Positions 11,529-23,293 of a stretch of DNA of 64,000 bases are shown in pieces (position 1 is the first letter of the stretch; each line of letters begins with the position of its first letter). The notes beneath the pieces were generated by a model. That model was not told where the DNA came from. It saw nothing but the letters and a program-made list of their open reading frames with translations, and did no database searches. The position numbers and the translations under genes are program-made. Source of the stretch: Cyanoderma ruficeps (lineage: Eukaryota > Chordata > Aves > Passeriformes > Timaliidae); contig VZDJ01000063.1 of NCBI GenBank assembly GCA_008694505.1, positions 573,791 through 637,790 of the forward strand, in the 5' to 3' direction.

Positions 11529-12008
11529 TGCCTTGGCAAGGCTGAGCTGGAACAGAGACTGGACAGAGCTGGAGAATAAAACAGATATTTATTGAAAGGC
11601 CTTTAAGGTACTTCTTGGGCAGGACAAGAGCCTGACCAGGGCTACACCCAGGGTGGACCCAAAATGGTCACAAAATGGTCACAAAATGGACAAATGGTCA
11701 TGACGTCTCACACTTTTATAAGTTTTGGTCCATTTGCATTTTGGGGTTTAATTGTCCAATTCCAGCTCCAGGTTGTGAGGTCCCATCCTTCTTGTCCCTC
11801 CCTCCAGCCACCCTTGTTTGTGCTTTTGGGGCTGAGAGTTGTCCTTGGTGTGGGGCAGGAGAAGGATTTGTTTTGTGTCCCTGCTGTGTGCAGAGCTGGG
11901 TGACCCTGACTGTGAGCTCAGAGCTGCACCCCTGGGCAGCACAGGGAGAAATGTTTCTGAGTGTTTCACACGCTTCTGAAAAAGCCACAAAAGCTCAAAC
12001 TTGAGGCA
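11529..12008 (-). mobile_element. Probable LTR-like element, minus strand
   Basis: Read on the minus strand the segment begins TGCCTCAAGTTTGAGC and ends CCTTGCCAAGGCA, so it has short TGCCT...AGGCA terminal symmetry. It carries a TATA box, TATAAAAG (plus positions 11713-11720), followed about 120 bp downstream by the polyadenylation signal AATAAA (plus positions 11588-11593), the spacing expected of an LTR. The plus strand also shows a small tandem CAAAATGGTCA repeat at 11660-11700. No matching target duplication is visible at the proposed ends, so the boundaries and the LTR assignment are tentative. A non-LTR 3' UTR relic is an alternative. Confidence 0.45.
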
Positions 12009-14100
12009 GCGCCAGCGCTCTCCTGCCTGTCCCAGACTCCGGATTCAGTCAGTGGCAGTGCCGTGGGTGGGGAGCCGTGTTTACCCCGTGCCTGCCAGGC
12101 AGACAATGAACCTCCCCTCGCCCAGATGGCACAGGCTCCTCTCCAAGCTGATAAACAGGGCTGCTGCCATCCAAAACGGGCCCAAACACAGCCAGAGAGT
12201 GGCAATTCCAGCGCCTCCAGTGACCATCTGGACACACAAACTGATTTTCTATTTGGGATAATAAAGCCTCTCCTACGTCTCCAATATTAGCCGCGGATGG
12301 GGATGCTAATTGATTTAATTGAAGTTCTCCGTGTCGAGCCGTGGGCACTGCCAAGCTTCTCGGTTTGGGTGCGTGGTGGGGTTTAATCAGCGTTGGAATC
12401 TGTGGGGTGGTTTTGAGGTTTTTTGGGAAAGGAAGGGCTGTGGGAGCTCCTGGAGTGTGGGAATCACAAGTTCCTGCCCCAGAAAGGAAATGGAGAAGCT
12501 GCTGCTGAGCTCTCCCTAGGCAAAGGGACGGGATTTTGCTGCTCTCGGTGGAGCTGAGCTCTTTGACTTATTTAATTTTGAACAAAGGTCGTCTTTTTGT
12601 GCTTTATTTATACATATACAGGCAAACACGTATCAGATGTGGGTATATGAGAAATAAAATCGCGGCCAAGTGATTAATATCCTTTATTTTTGGGTGTTAG
12701 TAGCGTCTCACAACTTGGCTCATGATGTTCTACAGAAAAAAAATCAGAGACTTCCAATGTAACGAAAACCCACTCTGTGCCTTGAAAATCTGTTTGCTGA
12801 GCTCAAGAAATTTAAATTTTTGGAGAAACATCGCTTTTGACCTAGAAGATATTGCCAGGGCTTCTCTGCCAAAAAATTATCCCAGCCTGTCACTTTTTTT
12901 TTCCCCTTTAGATGACCTTTTCTTTCCAGCAAACAAACAAAACCAACAACAAATGACAACAACAAAAAAAGAAAACCCACAACCTTGCAGCAAAGTTATG
13001 CACTTAAAAAAGTGGCAGAAAGTGACCTCTTGCAGCAGGGATAGGATCAGAACCAGTTGGTTTGGAAGTTATTCCCATATATTCCCATAAATTCCCATAT
13101 TCCCAGGCTTTTATTAATGAATATTCCTGATCATCAAGGAGCTTTATGATATTAAGGGTATGTAGAGGCGGTTGGTGTTTCCTTGGAAAAGCACTTTGGC
13201 CCTTCCACTTGAGCTTTTGCCACTCTTCAGGGGGGATATTTTGGATTTTTTTTCCCCTTTGCTTTCTCTTGTTTCGAACGGGAGGGATGTTGGCCTCATT
13301 TCCCGTTGGTTTTGCTCTGTGCAGACTCCTCATTAAGTGGTTAATCAGGAAAACACAGCCAAGCAGTTTTTGTGAAAAGCACTGTTGGGTTTGGAGGGGA
13401 GGAAAACAGCTGAGAGGAGGCACCTGCGAACCACCAAACTGTTGGCCCGAAATCCTTTTGTCCAGTAAAATGGCTGGGAAAGGGAAGATAATGCGGATTT
13501 TAGGAGCAGGGATGGGCATTTCCAAAAGGTGGGAGAGTCCAAGTGAGTGCTCTGGGCTGCCAGGGGAGGATCACGAGGGCAGAAATGACAGTTTCGGGGG
13601 GTTTTACCCCATCCTCTCAAGGGTGGAGCCTCCTGTCAAGTGTCTCTCACAGGAGATTCAGGAATCGCCTCCCCTGATGTCACCGCACCGGTTAATTGGA
13701 CCTGACAGATGATAATGAGGGAGAGGCTGTGGCCGAGCAAGGGCGGAGGGAACGGCAGCACTGCCGGGGGAGCGGGACAGAGCAGGAGAGTCCAGATGTC
13801 CGGGAGTTACGTGAGGTCACTGCCACGATTAATCTTGGCTGTTTCTGCCCGCAGAGGTGGCAGGGGAAAATCAGTGACTCTGAAGTGAAGGTTATTAATC
13901 TCCAGCTCACAGCCCTGCCTTGGCCTGGCCGTTAAAACCTCAAATGAGTTTTTTTGGGGAGGGACCCTCCTGTTTTGAGGATGTGTGGGGGACAGGTCCC
14001 CTGAGCAGATCTGGAAGGAGGTGGTGACATCGTGGTGCCGTGTCCCCAAATGCAGCCCCGTTCCCTGGAACTGTGGTCCTGTGCCCACCTGCCTTATGGC

Positions 14101-14125
14101 TAATGCATAATTAGCTTAATTAGCC
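14101..14125. promoter_or_regulatory. Cluster of homeodomain-type TAATTA sites
   Basis: Within 25 bases there is TAAT, then the palindrome ATGCAT, then TAATTA at 14108 and again at 14117. TAATTA is the core site of many homeodomain proteins. Whether this is an enhancer is inference. Confidence 0.3.
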
Positions 14126-17100
14126 TGGGAAACGGTGGGGAGGGCTGGCTTTTCTGGAAGGTCAGCGTGTCCTCCCCTGCCTGGGGGACGCTGTGGCCCT
14201 GGCAGTGTGAGCAGGGCTGGTGCTGGGTGCTGCTCCATCGAGGAGGGAGATCAAATCCTTGAAAAAAGGTGGGATTTGACCCCCTCAGGGGCAGGATTGG
14301 TGTCTAAATTCCACTGCAGGATCAGGCTGCGTTTTCTGCCTGCTCTCCCCACGAGAAGGAGGTGACAGCACTCCTGTGGCTGCTGAGAAATGGAGCTGCT
14401 TCGGAGTGCTGAGCAAACAGTGAGAGCCGCAGCTGTGCCGTGCCTGTCACGAGAAACAACAGCCTTGTTTGTCATCAAGTCACCCCAAAGTGGCACCTTC
14501 TGTGGAGCAGTTGTGTTTGTAGCATGCTCAGAGGCTGCTGAGTGCCACAGGCAGTATTTTCCCCGTGCTGAGAACCTGCCCAGGCCGAGGGGACTCTCAC
14601 TGCAGGGTTGGTTTGGAATTCTCCCTTCAGCAAAGTGATCCCCGTTAAGGGTTTGCAGCTCCTGGTCTCCCCTGACCCTGGGCTCGCCTGTTTTCCCTTG
14701 TAATTAGCAGGAAACTGCCCTAAAAAATGCTTTTCCCTGACTGGCAGGAGCACAACACTGATGAGTCAGGGGAGGGAGAGCTCCTGTTTAACTGGAAAAG
14801 GGGACTGGGGGGAAAGGAAGGGCAAGAATCGCTGCCAGAGAGCTGTGGAATGAATGAATGACATTTGTTTAAAGACACGAAAGGAGATTAATGGTGGGAG
14901 TTAAAGTATGAAAGCAACAGGGCCTAAGTGTGGCAGTAATGGAACCCATTTTCTCCACCATCTCCTGCAGGAACTGTTTGGAAGTAGAGAAAGGGGGAAA
15001 ATCGCTTTACAGTAATAACTGTTATTTATATAAGGGAACAGCTTTGGATATATCAAAATGTGAGGTTTCAAGGTAAGAACCGGCCTCTCGCAATCATTGT
15101 TATCCATTTAAAAGACACTTTCCATGATGGCGAAGAGATGAAGGAAATAGCCCCAGTCCTGCCACTGAGCCGAAATGAAGTTTATTTTATTATTGTCGCC
15201 ATTAGTCAGTTCCCAATCTGATGGGACTGTGTTAAGAAGAAGGGGAAAAGGCTGGAGGAGATGAAGGGGGGCTGAAATCAGCCTTGCAGAATGTGTTGGG
15301 CCCATTTGATGGGCTCGTCAGAGACGTGGGTCTTGCCTTGGCTCCCTCCAGAGCCTCCCTCCGCCGTGGCTCCGCTCCTTGGGCAGGAAATCTGTCTTGC
15401 ACAAAGCAGGAGCTCAGCTCTTCTGCAGGAATCAGGAGAGATCATGAATGATTCATGAGGAGGGACTGGGGGGGTAGCAGGGAAGGATGATAATAATATT
15501 CTCCATGTGTCAAAATATAACAATAATTTGACCAGCTCTAATTTTTAATAACCACTGGGTTTGGGAGCAGATGTGATGGATGAGCTGGAGCAAGCCATGG
15601 TCTCCCAAGCTGCCTTTTCACTTCAGAGCACCAAGGCCACTCTCTGAAATATTAGAGCTGTATAAAACCTCTCAGGCTGCAGGAGGAACAAGCACAAAGC
15701 TGAAAAGGAAGGGACAAAGGGTCTGCTCTGCTTTCATAATTCCAATTAGAGTGTTAGAGATGATCCTTAATTGATCCCGGCTCAGAGCGGCGCTGGAGTG
15801 GGAATTTTATCATCCTTAAACCTCCAATCTCATGGAGTGAAGCCTTTTGGAAGGGTTTTCCTCTTGACCTCTGCAGGGTGTTATCCTGAGCATGGAATGA
15901 GCTGAGAGGGGTGGCCAGGAGTGGGTGACAGGGAGGGGAGCTTGGGGTTATAAATCACTAATAAATAATAAACCATTATTTGACGATGGGGTCACAGTTT
16001 GCTGTCCCAGACGTGGCCCAGGACGTTTCTCACGTGGGCAGAGGCAGGGGAGGATGATAAAGCAGCCCTGTTTCTCCAGGCAGGCTCTTTCTGGCTGGGA
16101 TAATGAAAAAGAATTGGGTTGGTGAGGGCAGCTGACACAGCTGGCTGTCTCCGAGATGTTTTCCTTGCTGTGTTAAGAAGTCTTTTACAGACTGGGAGAA
16201 GTCCTGGGGACGTGGGGCTGCCTGAGGCTGCCAGCCCTGACCCCTCCCGTGGCAGCAGCAAGAGTGAACCCCCAGCAGAAACCCAGAAACCCCCAGCAGA
16301 AATTCCAGGAGCACCCGCTGGAATTGCCGAGAGTGGGAAGGAGCCTTGGCAAGGCCCCCTGTCCCCCTGCTCTCCGAGTGTGCAAGTGTCAGACATCAGT
16401 GCTGGCTTCAGCTCTGGCAGGTATCCTCATTAAGATGGTTGGAAGGAGGAGGATTTAATGATCTGAACCATGACTTCAATTAATCAGTAGAAATGTTGCT
16501 TATTTATAACATAGACCCCAGCCTATGGATAACTCTGTTGTTTAATTAAGCTTATCACTGGGAACCTGATCCAGTTCCTTGCTGTATTCATGTCACTAAT
16601 TCAGTATCCCCTCCAAGCAGCTCCAGAGCAGACTGCAGGGGATGTAATTCACTCCACTCCCTCTGCTTTACAAGCCTGGCTGGCTCTGGAACATCTCAAT
16701 CCTCACCCAGTGCTGGTGCAGATTCCTCCCCGATCCCAGCAGCTCCTCCATCACTCCTGACATCCCGGGAGCCTGCAGCAGCTTTGCTCAGCCTTGTTCT
16801 CTAAGAGTTTTTTGTGTGCTTTAATTTACTCTCTGCAGCTGAGCCTTTTCTGTAGCCTTGCTGTCCCCACCTCCTTTCTTGCTCTTCACTTTGCCCCCTC
16901 CAGTTTCTGTGTGGCGTCTTTAAAACTTTTCCAGATGTGGGAGAATCTGTAATGAGGTCCCAGGCTGAAAGCAAAAAGCTCTTTGCCCAAAAGTTGTTCT
17001 TCACCCACACTGGAGAGCCTCGCACTGCAAAGCTCAGAGTAACTTTTTCAGGGTTTTGTGGTTGTTTTTCCTGTTGTGCCAGGGACTCTCCAGGCAATGT

Positions 17101-17835
17101 CTGACACCCTCCCTGCTTAGGGGTGGTCTCCAGAGGATGCTGAGACACACTGCTCCCAGCAGGGATGTTGCTGTGCATCGCTTCGCTCACTCAGGGCTCT
17201 GCAGATCCCTCCTCTCAAAAAGTCATAAAAAAAAAACAACAAAGTGGGCCTGCCTTTTGGGGGGTTTTTTTTTGGTCCAAACGACCAGAGAAAGCATCCT
17301 GGGATTAGATGAATTAGCAATGTGCTGCTAAGATGGATAGAAAGGCAGGGAAAACCATGTCAGAGTCCAGGGAAAAGCAAATTGCTGTTTTTCTTTCCCA
17401 TCCAGAAGTCAGGGGAGAAGGATTGCAGTGGGCAGAGCATACTAACGAGGGCAGGCAGGAGGACATTAAAGCAGCCCATTAAACCAGCTGAAGGCTGAGT
17501 GGCAAAAAGCAAATAAATGGAGGCTGTGCAGATTGATCAGTATTGGATCTGAAGGGCTTCCACATCCGCTGTGGCAGCTCCTCAGCATCTCATTCCAGCG
17601 TGACTCAGCAGCAGAAGGTGTTTGTTCCTTCAGGAAAGAGCAGGGATGGAAACAATCCTCAGGCACGTCAGGGCAAGGCTCAAGTGTCGTTTTATACCTG
17701 GATCAAACTCTTTCATGTGGCTTAAGACATCTGCATCCTTGTCAGCAGGGGTGAGGTTTCCAATGTCACCTTTTCCCAACTTTGTTCATCTTTTTGGCTT
17801 TTCTGATGGAGCAGACAGGTTTAGGGGAAGGTGTT

Positions 17836-17982
17836 CCTGCCCATGGAAAGTGTCCCTGCCCATTGAACTTCTCCCTGCCCATGGAAGATGTCCCTGCCCA
17901 TGGAAGGTGTGTTGCTGGCCGTGGAAGGTGTACCTGCCCATGGAAGTTGTCCCTGCCCGTGAATTTCTCCCTGCCCATGGTA
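17836..17982. repeat. 19-bp minisatellite, about 8 copies
   Basis: Imperfect units of the form CCTGCCCATGGAAGGTGTC repeat from 17836. Variants include CCATTGAACTTCTC and CCCGTGAATTTCTC; one unit is lengthened around GTGTTGCTGGCC. Confidence 0.9.
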
Positions 17983-18870
17983 AGGGGGTGGAATTTGATG
18001 ATCTCTGAGCTCCTTCTCAGCCCAAAGGCTCCCAAACACAGCCTGACTCTTCCACCCGCACTCAGCCACTGACCTGTTTGTCTTTACACACATTCCTGCT
18101 TCCAGGGATTCCCACCTCCCAGAAGATCTGTTTGCAGTGCTGACTTTGAGGACTGAGGCAGAGTTGTCAGGTTTTGGTGGCAGGAAGGCTGAGTGTCTAC
18201 ACAAGGCTTCTGAAGCCTCCTGGCACACTGAATCTGTTCATTTGCCACGTGGTCCTGGAAAACCTTGAGGAGCACCTTATCTCTTCCCTCTTCATCCGTC
18301 ATGAGAGAATGAAAATCATCGCACCTATCGTTTGTCTGGCTCCTATCTTTATAGGGATTGCCATATCTACATCCAGCATGGTCGCTCCTTGTCCTTGGGC
18401 CCATCTTTTAGGGATTTGTCACAGCAGCAGTGGCCAGTGATCTGGAACAGGAATAGAAGTGGTGCAAAATATCTCTGAACTCTCCACATTAATGCCAGCA
18501 AACCCCCAGACCCCTCTACGACATTTCCCCCCTCCTCACCTGGATATTGGGGGCACATCCAAGGTTGTTTTCTGTCTCTGTGTGTGGAATAATCCCTGGA
18601 TGGGGGAAGCCAGGACCTGGAATTTCCCTCCTGCATGCTTTGGGCTGAGCTGTGCATCCCCTGCAGTGCACTGGGGTTTGCCAGCCCGGAGGGATCAGCC
18701 AAAGCTGAGACAGGGAGGTGCTGGAAGAAGAGCAAATGCACTTTAAATGCTGAGATATCCAGAAGGGTTCAGAGGAAAATGGGCATTACAGCCCCACTTA
18801 ATGGAGATTCAGTGGCTTTAGAGGGACCCCCAGTTCCTCAAATCCTGTAACCTGCTGTCTCATCCTCACC

Positions 18871-19098
18871 AGGATCAGAGGAAACGGCCTCAAGTTGTGC
18901 CAGGGGAGGTCTGGATTAGATATTAGGAGAAATTTCTCTGTGGAAAGGCTGTCAAGCACTGGCCCAGGCTGTCCACGGTGGTGGTGGAGTCACCATCCCT
19001 GAAAGTGTTCCAAAAATGTCTGGATGTGGCACTTGAGGAGAGGGTTGAGTGACCTTGGGGGTGGCTTGATCATCTTCGAGGTCTTTTCCAGCCTGTGT
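18871..19098 (+). mobile_element. CR1 LINE fragment, 3' region, sense
   Basis: AGGATCAGAGGAAACGGCCT, GGATTAGATATTAGGAGAAA, GTGGTGGAGTCACCATCCCT, ATGTCTGGATGTGGCACTTG and GGTCTTTTCCAGCCTGTGTT follow the sense strand of the CR1 3' region in order, with small deletions. The terminal octamer repeat is lost. Confidence 0.88.
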
Positions 19099-20043
19099 TC
19101 AGAAGGAGGTTCGGGAAATGGTTTCCCTGCAAGGCGAAGTGCCAGGTTTGGGAACGTTTCCCTCCTCAAATCCCTGCCAGTCAGACAATCCCCAAGGGCT
19201 GCAGGTCTTTGTGTGTGCTGGAATAGCCACTGAAACCCAGCCCCCTCTGGGCAAGGAGCTCGGGGATTTTGTGGGTAAAAAACACATTTATTGAGGGTAT
19301 TTTGTGGGGTCTGGGTCCTTCCCTGCCTGCTCTCTGCCAGCTCTGCAGCCCCAAATCCCACAGCTCCATTATTCATTGCCCTCTCTCAAATCCATCATTA
19401 GAGCCATAAATCCTCCTGGACTTTCCCATTTGTTTGGGGTTTTTTTTGTTGTTGTTGTTGTTGTTTCTGTCCTTTTAACTCAGAACTTTACCCATTGTTT
19501 GTTCCTCCCTCATTCTTTCTGCTCGCCTGGCAGTGGCACTTGGGGTTTGTGTGGTTATTTTTCTTATATTTATACTCTCCGCTGACTTAATTAAGTTCTC
19601 GCTCATTCCTTGGTCTTGCCAAGTTTATTGGCCCCACCAGGGCTTCCCAGTGCTCTCTTCCTACAAAATCACAGCTGCTGCCAGTCACTTGAGGCCACGG
19701 AAACGGGCAGAAAAAACCTTCTTTGGAAACTCAGCTTGACATTATGGAAGCAAAAGACAGGCAGAAAAAATGATCTTCCCAACTCCGGTCGGTGTTTTGA
19801 GGCTGGATTCCTAAGAAAATAAGATTTGGGCGTTTAGGGGATGTGGGTGGCCATGGAGGAACTTGGGTTTTTGGCAAACTCTGGTCCAGTTTGATAAATG
19901 GGGCTTTGCAGAGGTGCTGAAAATCTGGATTCGAGGGCAGTGGTGTGGGGAGCTCCTGCTGGGAGCAAAGTCCCAGGGAAAACAAAGCCAGCCCTCCCAC
20001 CACACGGCATTGAGCCGTGCAGAGACAAGCTCCTGGTGGCTGC

Positions 20044-20138
20044 AATTCCCTGTTGTGGCTGGAATTCCCTGTTGTGGCTGGAATTCCCTGTGGTGGCTGC
20101 AATTCCCTGTTGTGGCTGGAATTCCCTGCTTTTGGGGG
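20044..20138. repeat. 19-bp minisatellite, 5 copies
   Basis: Units AATTCCCTGTTGTGGCTGG start at 20044, 20063, 20082, 20101 and 20120, an exact 19-bp period with few substitutions. The last unit is degenerate. The high identity suggests recent expansion. Confidence 0.95.
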
Positions 20139-21569
20139 TTTGTGGACATGCAGGAGAGCCCCTGGTGTTTGTTTTTCCAGCCTGTCCCATCCTTTCTGAG
20201 CCAGAATCCCATTTCCTCACCTCACACCTCATTCCTCCTTCTCCCCGCTTTTCTCTCCTTGTTTTTGGGAATTCTCTTGGCAGGTTTTTCAGGGCATGGA
20301 GTGAGATTTAACTGGTCACAATCCCAGTATTTAAACCCGTAGCTCAGGACTTTCTCCACAGCTGCAGTGCCTCAAGTCTGGCTGTGAAAACTCACAGTTT
20401 TCCTCTAAAATCAGTTTCCTGCCCTGCTTTGGTACCAGAGTTTGGGTTCAGACCCCCTGAGCCAGCTCTGGATGGGAATTTCCCATTTTAGACCCTTTTC
20501 TTGTCTTTTGGTGCCTTTTTGCTCCTCTCTTTGTGCTCAGGCTGTTTGCTGCTGCCTTGGGGTGGGATTTATATTCCCAAAATCAGGTGAGACGAGGAGC
20601 CTGGAGGGTTTTTACTGAGGGATGATGTTTTCTGGGATCCAGGGCTGGTCCCATTGAGGCTTTGCATCCCAGCAATGATGGACAGATCCCCCCCTTCCTT
20701 CTCAATTTTCCTGGGAACTCCAGGTCTTGGGGAGTGTAATTCTGATTTTATGTACACAAAGCAGTTATTAAAGAAGATAAAAGAGAGATTGTGTTTCAAG
20801 CAGCAGGAACTAAAGCCCTCAGCTGTTTTTATCACACCTCCCCTGAATCTGAACTCTCTGGATAGCAGGAACAAGAAGGAAGCTCCATTTAAATGCAGAT
20901 TTTCCAGTGCTGGCCAAGAGCAATAAATAGCCCTCTGCTACCCCAACCAGACAAATATTATCGAGCCTCTTTGTGAAAGAGATTTTATGTTTTCAGATCT
21001 TCTTTTTTTCCTTGATGAGATGCTCTTCCCTCGCAGAGTAATAGCGTGTTGACGCCTTTTTATTTTATTTTTAAGCAGCACTTCAGAGATTATAATGGAA
21101 AATACAATCCCACCTGTTTCTCCACTGGAGCTCCACTTGACAGCCCTGTAATGAGGAACTGTGCAAATTTCTTCTCCTTTACTGTGCTGACAGCCTGGAG
21201 GGTTGCTGCCTCATTCAGCAGAGCAGAAAAGCACAAAATAAGGCAATTTTGGCAGCAGTTTTTAATCACCTGACCCCGCAGCCTCGTGGTTTTGGAGGTG
21301 GTTTGGAGTTCAGGAGGACGGGGAGATGTGGAGGTCTGGGGCATCTCCTGGTGTTCCTCAGCAGGACGTGGCTGTTCGAGGAATGAAATGTTTTCCTGGA
21401 ATTCTTTTGTGTTTCCTGGTTTGGAGAGGAAGGAGTGGTTGGCACCAGTGGCAGGCACTGGATCTGCTGGGTGACTGAACTGGGCTGGACTGGGATTACA
21501 GCTCTTCATTTGATAAAGGGGGCATAGGGGATTTGAGGAGCAGGGAATGGTGTGGCCAGCAGGAGCCAC

Positions 21570-22062
21570 CTGCAATTCTGTCTCCAGTTCTGGGCTCCTC
21601 ATGAAGTGAGGGACATGGAAGAGCTGCAGAGTGTCCAGGGAAGGGTCTGGAGCACCAGGAGAGGCTGAGGGAGCTGGGAAAGGGGCTGGAGAATTCCCGG
21701 GAGAGCTGGGAAAGGGGCTGAGCCTGGAGAAAAGGAGGCTCAGGGGGGACCTTGTGGCTCTGCACAAGTCCCTGCCAGGAGGGGACAGCCGGGGGGGTCG
21801 GGCTCTGCTCCCAGGGAACAGGGACAGGAGGAGAGGGAACGGCTCAGGGCAGGCCCAGGGTGGAAGCAGCAGGAATTTCCCCATGGAAAGAAAGGGCTGT
21901 TAAACCTTGGCAGGGGCTGCCCAGGGAGGTTTGGAGTGCCCATCCCTGGAGGTGTCCAGGGAGACGGGACTGGTGGCACTCAGTGCTCTGGTGGAGACTG
22001 GGCACAGGTTGAATTTGATAATCCCGGAGGTCTTTTCCAACCTCAGGGATTCTGCGGCTGTG
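21570..22062 (+). mobile_element. CR1 LINE fragment, longest sense copy, near-complete 3' end
   Basis: The order TGCAATTCTGTCTCCAGTTC, GAGGCTGAGGGAGCTGGGAA, AGCCTGGAGAAAAGGAGGCT, GGACAGGAGGAGAGGGAACG, GGGGCTGCCCAGGGAGGTTT and GGTCTTTTCCAACCTCAGGG matches the last part of CR1 ORF2 and its 3' UTR. It ends in a decayed GATTCTGCGGCTGTG tail. A direct repeat of GAGCTGGGAAAGGGGCTG at about 21670 and 21703 marks an internal duplication of about 33 bp. The region also produces long spurious open frames on both strands. Confidence 0.9.
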
Positions 22063-22923
22063 TTTACAGCATAAATCAGCAGAGGTTGTAGGTGTGATCT
22101 TAACCTGTCATTTGGGACATTTAGGAAATATTGCAGGTACTTTTATGTGTTTTTCACTTGGAGGGACAGGTTATGAGCAGTGAAATATCCTGTTTACCAA
22201 GCCGGTGCCGTGTTAAATCTACATTTTCAAGAGATGCCTTGAGATGGAAATTGCGTTTCTGAGTATGACTTTACATTTCAAAGGTACAAAAAAGCATCTG
22301 AGAAAATGTAAATAAAAAATAAAAAGCCACGAACAGGGCAAGGTCAGCTCCACGGAGTTGGTTGTGGCTGTGTGTAATCCTGGCAGTGGCATCTGCTCCT
22401 TGTTATTGTTATAAAAATGTGACTTCATTATGTTTTGGATGAATGATGAGCTGGGGAGTGATGCTGAAGCCTGTCAGAGTGCATATGCTGGGAGCTGGCT
22501 GGGGCCGGCAGCGCTCCAGGAGCCCCAGAGCCCCGGGGAATGGAGCAGGGAGCCTTCCTGCTTCCTCAGCCCTGCCGGGAACCGGCTGAGCGGGGTGAGG
22601 ATTGGGCTGAGCTGGCTGGGACACGGAGCCAGACGAGGGCTGTGTGTCACCCAGCTCCGGGAGACGGCTGTCTGCAGCTGGGGGAGCACAGAGTGCCAGC
22701 CCTGCCTGGCCCCTGGCTGCTGCTTCGGCACACAGAGGCGCGGCGGAGCCCTTTGGGGTGAGAGAGGAACGTCCTTCCTCCCCGTGGAGGAGTTTCTCTA
22801 GGGGAATAGGCAGAAGGGGTCGAGCATCTGCTGTCACAGCTGGCTGTGGAGCCACATGGCCCCGTCCCGTGTGGGCTTAGAGGTGTGGGGCTTGGGGAAG
22901 GCACAGGGAACTAACTCCGTGTG

Positions 22924-23115
22924 CAGCCCCTGGCTCAGCAGAGAGCACCAATTCCTCCTTTCCCAGCCCCTGGCTCAGCAGAGAGCGCCAATTCCGGTTC
23001 CTGGCTCAGCAGAGAGCACCAATTCCTGTTCCTTGCCCAGCCCGTGGCTCAGCAGAGAACACCAATTCCTCCTTTGCCAGCCCCTGGCTCCGCAGAGAGC
23101 ACCAATTCCTCCTCA
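22924..23115. repeat. About 39-bp minisatellite, 5 copies
   Basis: Units contain CCCTGGCTCAGCAGAGAGCA then CCAATTCCTCCTTT. Variants include CCGCAGAG in the last unit and an inserted CCTTGCCC stretch between the third and fourth. Confidence 0.92.
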
Positions 23116-23215
23116 TCCCCCATCCCTGAGGGCTGAAAAATCCCTTCAGGACAGTCACTAAAATCTGCTTTTCTCAGAAGGTGCCACCCCATCCCCTTGC
23201 ATTTCTCTGGCTCCC

Positions 23216-23293
23216 AATTATACCTTTATTTTTTAATTATACCTTTATTTTTCAATTACACCTTTATTTTTTTTAATTATACCTTTATTTTTT
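23216..23293. repeat. AT-rich 19-21-bp tandem repeat, 4 copies
   Basis: AATTATACCTTTATTTTTT units start at 23216, 23235, 23254 and 23275; the third has AATTACACC. Period differences come from the length of the T run. Confidence 0.93.

Noticed and set aside
21090..21884. 264-codon minus-strand open frame
   Set aside because: It is largely the reverse strand of a sense CR1 fragment; proline- and serine-rich composition and no recognised domain indicate a shadow of the repeat.
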